A DNA stretch of 64,000 nt from Uloborus plumipes (Eukaryota; Arthropoda; Arachnida; Araneae; Uloboridae): NCBI GenBank assembly GCA_038373865.1, contig JAXGGA010003878.1, forward strand, positions 32,026 to 96,025. The letters run 5' to 3'. Positions 59,800-64,000 of this stretch are shown here, one piece after another. Under the pieces are notes generated by a model, which saw nothing but the letters and a program-made list of their open reading frames with translations, did no database searches and was not told the DNA's origin. A program made the position numbers and the translations under genes. Position 1 is the stretch's first letter. Each line of letters starts with the position of its first letter.

Positions 59800-62700
59800 T
59801 TGGGGGGGAATAGGTATGTGGAGTGGCGGTCTTGCGGTAGTTGTGGGTTACGAGTCGTTTCGTGTTAGTGTTGTTGTGGATGTTATAAGGGGATAGGGTA
59901 AGGGTGGTTTATGGAGAGGTGTAGAGTAGGTGGGGGGTGGGTGAGGTGGGGAGGATGGGAGGTAGGGTTGGTTTATAGGATATGGGGGTTTAGGTTGTGT
60001 GAAGTGGGTGGTAGTTAGTGAATGATTATGGTTAAATGGGGGGTGGTTTGTTGGGATTGAGGGTTGTGTTATAAGGGTGTAGAGGTGGTGTAGGTGGATA
60101 GTGGTAGAGGGAGTTTGGGGTTGAAGGGTAGGGAAGTTTAGTGGTTTGGGTTTAGTTGTGTTGTGTGTGAGATGGTGTTGGAGGGGGATGTTTGGTTTTT
60201 GTGGATTTTTGGTTGATGTTGGATTGGTAGGTATTGGGAGTGTGGTTGTTGTGGTGGTTGGGTGGGGGTTGGGGTGGTTGGTTGTGGGGGTTGGGTTTTG
60301 GGTTGTGGGGGGGTGGGTGTTGGGTGGGTTTGTGGTGTGGTGTGGGTGGGTTGTGGTGGGGTGTTGGGGGTTGGTGGTTGGTGGTGGTTGGGGGGGGTGT
60401 TGGTTGTGTGGTGTGGGTGGTGTGGTTGGGGGTGTGGTGTGGTTGGGTGGTTTGTGTGGGGTGGGTTGGTGGTGGGGGTGTTGGTTGTGGGGGTTGTGGT
60501 GTGTTGGGTGTGTGGGGTGTGTTGTGGTGGTGGGTTGGTTGGTGGTGGGGTTGGGGGTTGGTGGTGGGTGTTGGGTGGTGGGTGGGGTTGGTTGTGTTGG
60601 GGTGGTGGGTGTGGGGTGGGGTGTGTGGGGTGGGTGGTTGTGGTTGGTGTGGTTGTGGTGGGTGGGTGGGTTGTGGTTGTGGTGTGGTTGGTGTGGTGTG
60701 TGGGGGTGGGGTGTTGTGGTGGGGGGTGGTGTGGGTGGTGGGGGTGTGGGGGTGGTGGTGGGGTTGGGTGGGGTTGGGGGTGTGGGTGGGTGGTGGGGGT
60801 GTGGGGGGTGGGTGTGGGGTTGGGGGTGGTTGGGGGGGGGTGGGTTGGGGGTGGTGGTGGTGGGTGTGGTGGTGGGTGGGTGGTGGGGTGTGGGGGTGTG
60901 TGGGGTGGGGTGGGTGGTTGGGGTGTGGTTGGTGGGGGTGGGGGGTGGGGGTTTGGTGGGTGGGGGGTGGGGTGTGGTGGTGGGGGGGTGGGTGGGGGTG
61001 GGGTGGTGTGGGGGTGTGGTGGGTGTGGGGGGTGGGGGTGGTGGGGTTGTGGTGGGGGTGGGGGTGGGTGTGGGGTGGGTGGGTGTGGGGGTGGGGGGGT
61101 GGTGGGGTGTGGGTGGGGGTGGGTGTGGTGGGGGGGTGGGGGGGGGGGGTGGGGGGGGGGTGTGTGGTGGGGGGGGTGGGGGGGGTGGGGGTGGGGGGGG
61201 TGTGTGGGGGTGGGGTGGGGGGGGGTGTGGGGTGGGGGGTGGTGGGTGTGGTGGTGGGGTGGGTGGGGGTGGTGGGGGGGGGGTGGGGGTGGGGGGTGGT
61301 GGGGGTGGGGGTGGGTGGGTGGGGTGTGGGGGGGTGGGGTGGTGGGTGTGGGTGGGGGGGTGGGGGGGTGGGGGTGGTGGGTGGGGGTGGGGGGGGGTGT
61401 GGGGTGGGGGGTGGGGTGGGGGGTGGGGGGGTGGTGGGGGGGGTGTGGGTGGTGGGGGGGGGTGGGGGGTGGGGGTGGGGTGGTGGGGGGGTGGGGGGGG
61501 GTGGGGGTGGGTGGGGGGTGTTGGGGTGGGGGGTGGGTGGGGGGGTGGGTGGGGGGTGGGGGGTGGGGGTGGGGGTGGGGGGGGGGGGGTGGGTGGGTGG
61601 GGGTGGGGGGTGGTGGGGGGGGTGGGTGGGTGGGGGTGGGTGGGGGGTGGGTGGGGTGGGGGGGGGTGTGGGGGGGTGGGGGTGGGGGGGTGGGGGGTGG
61701 GTGGGGGTGGTGGGTGGTGGGGTGGGGTGGGGGTGGGGGGGGTGGGGGGGTGGGGGGGGGTGGGGTGGGGGTGGTGGGGTGGGTGGGGGTGGGGGGGTGG
61801 GGGGGTGGGGGTGGGTGTGGGGGGTGGGGGGGGGTGGGTGGGGGGGTGGGGGGGGGGGTGGGTGGGTGGGGGTGGGGGGGTGGGGGGGTGGTGGTGGGGT
61901 GGGGGGGGGGGGTGTGGGGGGGGTGGGGGGTGGTGGTGTGGGGGTGGGGTGGGGTGGTGGGGGGTGGGGTGTGTGGGGTGGGGGGTGGGTGGGGGGTGGG
62001 GTGGGGGGGGTTGGGGGGGTGGTGGGGTGGGGGTGGGGTGGGGGGGTGGGGTGGGTGGGGGGGGGGTGGTGGGGGTGGGGTGGGGGGGGTGGGGGGTGGG
62101 GGGTGGGGGTGGGGGGGTGGGTGGGGGGGGGTGGGGGGGGTGGGGGGGTGGTGGGTGTGGGGGGGGGGTGGGGGTGGGTGGGGGGGGGGGTGGGTGGGGG
62201 GGGTGGGGGTGGGGTGGGGTGGGTGTTGGGGGGGTGGGGGGGGGTGGGGGGTGGGGGTGGGGGGGTGGTGGGGGGGGGGGTGGTGGGGGTGTGGGGTGGG
62301 TGGGTGGGGGTGGTGGTGGGGGGTGGGTGGGGGGGTGGTGGGTGGGTGTGGGGGGGGTGGGGGGTGGTTGGGTGGGGTGGGTGGGGGGGGGGGGGTGTGG
62401 TGGGTGGGGGTGGGGTGGGGTGGGGGGGTGGGTGGGGTTGGTGGGGGTGTGGGTGGGGGTGGTGTGGGGGGTGGGGTGGGGGGTGGGGGTGGGGGGTGGG
62501 GGGGTGGGGGGGGGGTGGGGTGTGGGGGGTGGTGGGGGGTGGGGTGGGGGGGGTGTGGGTGGGGTGTGGGGGGGGTGGTGGGGGGGGGTGGGGTGGGGGG
62601 GGGTGGGTGGGGGGTGGGGGGTGGTGTGGTGGGGTGGGGGGGGGGGGGGTGTGGGGGGGGGTGGTGGGGGGGGGTGGGGGGGGGTGTGGGTGGGGGGGTG

Positions 62701-64000
62701 GGGGTGGGGGGGGGGGGGGGGTGGGGTGGGGGGGGGGGGTGGGGGGGGGGGTGGGGGGGGTGGGGTGGGTGGTGGGGTGTGGGGGGTGGTGGGGGGGGTG
62801 GGGGGGTGGTGGGGGTGGGGGTGGGGGGGGGGGGGGGGGGGGGGTGGGGGGGTGGGTGGGGGGGGGGGTGGGGGGGTGGGGGTGTGGGGGGGGGGTGGGG
62901 GGTGGGGGGGTGGGGGGGGGGGTGGGGGGGTGGGGGGGGTGTGGGTGGGGTGTGGGGGGGGTGGGGGGGGTGGGTGGTGTGTGGGGGGGGGTGGGTGGGT
63001 GGGGGGGGGGGGGGGGTGGGTGGGGGTGGGGTGGGGGGGGTGTGGGGGGTGGGGGGTGGGGGGGGGGGGTGGGGGGGGGGGTGTGGGGTGGGGGGTGGGG
63101 GGGGTGGGGGTGGGGGTGGGTGGTGGGGGGGTGGGGGTGGGGGGTGGTGTGGGGGGTGTGGGTGGTGGGTGGGGGGGGTGTGGTTGGGGGGTGGGTGGGG
63201 TTGGGGTGGGGTGGGGTGGGGGGGGTTGGTGGGGTGTGGGGGGTGGGGGGTGGGGGGGTGGGGGTGGTTGTGGGGTGTGGGTGGGGGGGGGGGGTGGGTG
63301 GGGTGGGGGGGTGGGGTGGGGGGTGGGGTGGGGTGTGGGGGTGTGTGGGGTGGGGGTGGGTGGGGGGTGTGGGGTGGGGTGTGTGGGGGTGGGGGTGTGG
63401 GGGGGGTGGGTGGGGGTGGGGGGGTGGGGGGTGTTGGGGGTGGGGGGTGGGGGTGGTGTGGGTGGTGGGGGTGGTGTGTGGGGGTGGGGGGTGGGGGTGG
63501 TGGGGGTGGGTGGGGTGTGGGGGGGGGGGTGTGGTGGGGGGGTGGTGGGGTGGTGTGGGGGGGGTGGTGTGGGGGGGTGGGGTGGTGGGTGGTGGGGGTG
63601 TGGTTGGGGGGTGGGTGGGGGGGGGTGGGGGGGTGGGGGGGTGTGGGGTGGGGGGTGGTGTGGGGGGGGTGGGGGTGGGGTGGGGTTGGGTGGGGTTGTG
63701 GGTGTGGGTGGGTGGGGTGGGTTGGTGGTGGGGGTGGTTGTGGGTGTGGTGTGGGGGGGGTGGGGTGGTGGGTGGGGTGTGGGGTGTGTGGGGGGGTGGG
63801 GGGTGGGTTGGGGTGTGTTGGTGGGTGGGGGGGGTGGGGGTGGGGGTGGGGGGTTGGTGGGTTGTGGTGTGGTTGGGGTGGGGGGGGGTGGGTGTGTGTG
63901 GTTGGGGGGGTGGGGTTGGGGTGTGTTTGGGGTGGTGGTTGGGTTGTGGGGGGGTTGTGGGGGTGTGGGGGGTTGGGGTGGTGGTGGGTGGGGGGTTGGT
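59800..64000. repeat. G/T-only tract, progressively losing C then A (probable artefact)
   Basis: The last C is at 59861 and the last A at 60239. From 60240 to the window end the plus strand is only G and T (3761 bases). T then falls from about one third to roughly one fifth or less around 61100-63100, with G runs of 8-20, and rises slightly after about 63600. There is no repeating unit, no TTAGG telomere motif and no coding. The gradual drift from normal sequence, without a sharp junction, points to poor-quality consensus and not a satellite. Confidence 0.8.

Noticed and set aside
59800..64000. Telomere or rDNA spacer interpretation of the G/T tract
   Set aside because: No TTAGG or other periodic unit, no sharp boundary and a smooth composition drift.

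Overview
The window is repeat-dense, AT-rich eukaryotic DNA, most likely from an arthropod and plausibly a spider. The reasons are the non-coding composition, the microsatellites, a Tc1-type transposase of the kind common in arachnids, and the mix of Helitron, hAT-like, piggyBac-like, pogo-like and Harbinger-like pieces. The organism call is inference. I found no intact host protein-coding gene, rRNA, CRISPR array or bacterial operon. Nearly every supportable feature is a transposable element, usually nested in another, or a tandem repeat.

Layout. 43-6901 is a giant palindrome (two arms of about 2 kb) interrupted by at least three later insertions. 6902-16500 is mostly anonymous AT-rich DNA with a second copy of a 650-bp foldback element, remnants of two retroelements (Penelope-like reverse transcriptase and a LINE 3' coding end) and a 1.6-kb degenerate tandem array. 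16924-20850 is a second giant palindrome carrying a nested foldback, abutted by a MITE with GGGGTGAATCGG termini. 22650-32832 is bracketed by hAT-like ends 10.2 kb apart and is filled with nested elements, including a Harbinger-like relic. 33974-42620 holds two palindromic units joined at a shared TTAA. The first unit contains a Helitron and a Tc1 element whose insertion points can be read from undisturbed paralogous copies. 43000-50400 holds a diverged direct repeat pair, a hAT-like MITE with a perfect 8-bp target duplication, and a second Tc1 element that was itself hit by a hAT-like element. 51069-55462 has a piggyBac-like MITE, a CpG-rich promoter-like stretch at 53690-53900 and the third copy of the 650-bp foldback. 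From about 59800 the sequence loses C, then A, and becomes pure G/T to the end of the window. This is most likely an assembly or basecalling artefact.

How the parts relate. The palindromes act as internal controls: because each arm has a partner, most insertions can be compared with an empty site inside the same locus, giving exact ends, target duplications and relative ages. The most interesting signals are this nested, self-documenting architecture, the repeated hormone-response-like inverted repeats in the 33974-42620 units, the frequency of TGACGTCA octamers in unrelated repeats, the duplicated splice-donor units beside the CpG-rich promoter, and the G/T tract.
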